Shown one piece after another: positions 62,403-64,000 of a DNA stretch of 64,000 nucleotides (position 1 is the stretch's first letter; each line of letters starts with the position of its first letter). Origin of the DNA: Muribaculaceae bacterium Isolate-110 (HZI) (GTDB taxonomy: Bacteria > Bacteroidota > Bacteroidia > Bacteroidales > Muribaculaceae); the NCBI GenBank assembly GCA_003762875.1, contig RIBL01000014.1, forward strand, positions 1-64,000. The letters run 5' to 3'. Position numbers and translations under genes: made by a program. Under the pieces are notes generated by a model. That model saw only the letters and a program-made list of their open reading frames with translations. It ran no database searches and was not told where the DNA came from.

Positions 62403-64000
62403 TTACTGCAATCGTCCGGCAGTCTGGATCAGTTCGGCAGACAAAGCCGGAGGCAACGATGTGTCATCAACCATACGGCGACAATAGTCAATAATCTCAC
62501 CCTTACGCGATGAATATCTGAACCATCCAAGGGCCTCAGCCATATTGACTCTTACGGCATCAGAGTTGCCATCGTCTGATATAACAGCAAGATAACTGTC
62601 TATATTAAAGTGATATGGATTATTTCGCACAAAGCGTATGGCTGAAATACGTTTCCTATCGTCAAGCGACTTGTCGACAATACGTTTATTATAGTCTTCA
62701 GCAAACTCAAACGTCCGGGCTAATCCATCAATCACAGCTTTTTTCTCTTCTTCGAAATTATAACGCGGATTCATTACATAGTAATTGTCTATACATCTCA
62801 TCACATCCTCTCGAGGGAAAAGTGCGAGTGAATTACTGAGAGTATAATTGACTCGCTGACGTTCTCCACCGTCAATATATGCAGCCACGACAGCCGGCAA
62901 CAGCGATACGTCACCGATTTCACCAGCCAAGTCTGCACTCATGCGGGCTATACGTTCGTAAGGATCATTGATTCCCATGCGTACCGCTTCTCTGAACTCA
63001 TCATTACTATACACACCCAGAAGCTTCAGAGCCTCCATGCGGGTAGTACAGAACGGTGACGAGCGAAAGACCTCAAGCAGACGTGGTGAAAACGAACTCT
63101 CCGGCACAAGGTGTGACAACATGCGCAGAGCCAAGGATCGCACATCAGCATAAGGCGAGTCGAGCAACGATTCCCAATAAGACTCGTCATCACGATGCAG
63201 AGTCAGGGCTGAAGATAGAGTATTGGACTGAAGAGGTGCAAAATGCATAGTAGGATCCCCTATCATATGACCTTCAAGCGTTGCAACCAGACGGTTATAC
63301 TGTCCGGCTCGTACTCCGTGCGAGAGGAGACCTATCATCTCGATGGTCCAACGGTCCTGAAGCACATTGCGTGTATTTCCTTGAGTGACCACAGTCGCTC
63401 CCGGATTAAATATATACTCTCCTGCAATATAGTCGTCTTCATGAAACGAACCATTGTAGCACGCATCAAACATCACCATCCTCGGCATAGTCACACGATC
63501 ATGAAACTCTTCGGCATAAATATCCTTAGCCGCGACCTCCGACGAATCACGGGCAATGAGATCCGAATTATCAAAATCAGCGAAAAACGTGGAGGTAAGA
63601 TTAAATTCCTTGGCAAACGCATCAATGACCTCATCGCGCGGATTGCCCTTGCTTATAGCTCGTCTCACCCGCGAATATATGTCTTGACGAAAGTGGCGAA
63701 CGCGGTCATCAAACTTGTCAGCCTCACCGAATCCATTGATATACTGAGTAGTCGGAGCTCCATGCTCATGAAACATAAACAAATCGATTCCCGGACGTTC
63801 AAGTTCAGAAAAGATACGATGTTTCATAGGTTCCAACATGCGAAAATTCCAGTGTTTAAATCCTGTGGCCGATGTAAATGCTTCCGGGAAATGTTCCTTA
63901 TAAGCCTTCTCCTCATCCATCCAGGCAATAAGACAATCACCATTATAGCCATGACCGTTAAACGACACTACACGGTCAACACGGTCAACAGCCATGTCAG
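62403..64000 (-). CDS. Gingipain-like (C25) cysteine protease with HEAT repeats, partial
   Basis: The C-terminal 530 residues and more of a protein that continues past the right edge: the frame is open to base 64000, so the ATG at 63995 is probably internal. It shows the caspase-like C25 fold: His78 in FHEHGA and Cys179 in MFDACYNGSF, followed by GATVVTQGNTRNV and EGHMIGDPTMHFAP, all resembling gingipain (numbers counted from 63995). The His-Cys distance is longer than in gingipains because of an insert of about 70 residues. From about 265 onwards come HEAT-like helical repeats (AVRMGINDPYERIARMSADLAGEIG). No type IX secretion tail is seen at the end. Confidence 0.75.
   Translation of the reverse strand, partial: DMAVDRVDRVVSFNGHGYNGDCLIAWMDEEKAYKEHFPEAFTSATGFKHWNFRMLEPMKHRIFSELERPGIDLFMFHEHGAPTTQYINGFGEADKFDDRVRHFRQDIYSRVRRAISKGNPRDEVIDAFAKEFNLTSTFFADFDNSDLIARDSSEVAAKDIYAEEFHDRVTMPRMVMFDACYNGSFHEDDYIAGEYIFNPGATVVTQGNTRNVLQDRWTIEMIGLLSHGVRAGQYNRLVATLEGHMIGDPTMHFAPLQSNTLSSALTLHRDDESYWESLLDSPYADVRSLALRMLSHLVPESSFSPRLLEVFRSSPFCTTRMEALKLLGVYSNDEFREAVRMGINDPYERIARMSADLAGEIGDVSLLPAVVAAYIDGGERQRVNYTLSNSLALFPREDVMRCIDNYYVMNPRYNFEEEKKAVIDGLARTFEFAEDYNKRIVDKSLDDRKRISAIRFVRNNPYHFNIDSYLAVISDDGNSDAVRVNMAEALGWFRYSSRKGEIIDYCRRMVDDTSLPPALSAELIQTAGRLQ

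Overview
The window is chromosomal DNA from a member of the Bacteroidales, most likely the Muribaculaceae or a close relative. This is inferred from four things. Promoters have the Bacteroidetes -7 motif TAnnTTTG. A sphingolipid serine palmitoyltransferase is present. Bacteroidetes-restricted families occur (DUF6242, DUF6089, LruC, PCMD, DUF3943, DUF1460). Most genes are GC-rich with AT-rich gaps. I see no rRNA, tRNA, CRISPR array, phage, or transposase gene. Species cannot be fixed from the sequence alone.

Layout. 0.3-6.3 kb: DUF1460 amidase-like protein, a sigma-54 activator with an acyltransferase, Spt, and a YitT membrane protein. 6.5-9.6 kb: ribosomal genes rplM-rpsI-rpsB-tsf. 9.7-16.1 kb: leucine operon leuA-leuC-leuD-second synthase-leuB. 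16.2-19.9 kb: an AraC regulator divergent from two tandem DUF1593 nucleoside-hydrolase-like proteins. 20.0-30.3 kb: envelope assembly (DUF6242, DUF6089, UppS, BamA, two Skp/OmpH chaperones, LptF/G permease), then ribBA. 30.5-45.2 kb: a pectin and galacturonate block with a GH28-GH105 fusion, an AT-rich GH31, GH43, CE8 pectinesterase, uxaB, uxaA, uxaC and a hexuronate transporter. 45.7-53.6 kb: a 57-residue ferredoxin, a small lipoprotein, gdhA, nhaD, another lipoprotein and a large LruC lipoprotein. 54-64 kb: gpmI, a tandem ABC ATPase, a PCMD protein, an Omp85-like barrel, a phosphoethanolamine transferase, DUF3943 and a partial gingipain-like (C25) protease with HEAT repeats running off the right edge.

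How it fits together. The pectin block reads as one pathway: extracytoplasmic enzymes de-esterify and cut pectin, the transporter imports uronate, and UxaC, UxaB and UxaA convert galacturonate to 2-keto-3-deoxygluconate. No SusC/SusD pair and no KDG kinase or aldolase lie in the window. The 20-29 kb block combines beta-barrel assembly, periplasmic chaperones, undecaprenyl-diphosphate synthesis and LPS export.

The least explained content is in the gaps. At least four families of short, transposase-less palindromic repeats (called A, B, C and D here) sit between operons. Two of them (B and C) contain hairpins whose stem sequence differs between copies while pairing is kept, which suggests the structure is selected or is copied as a unit.
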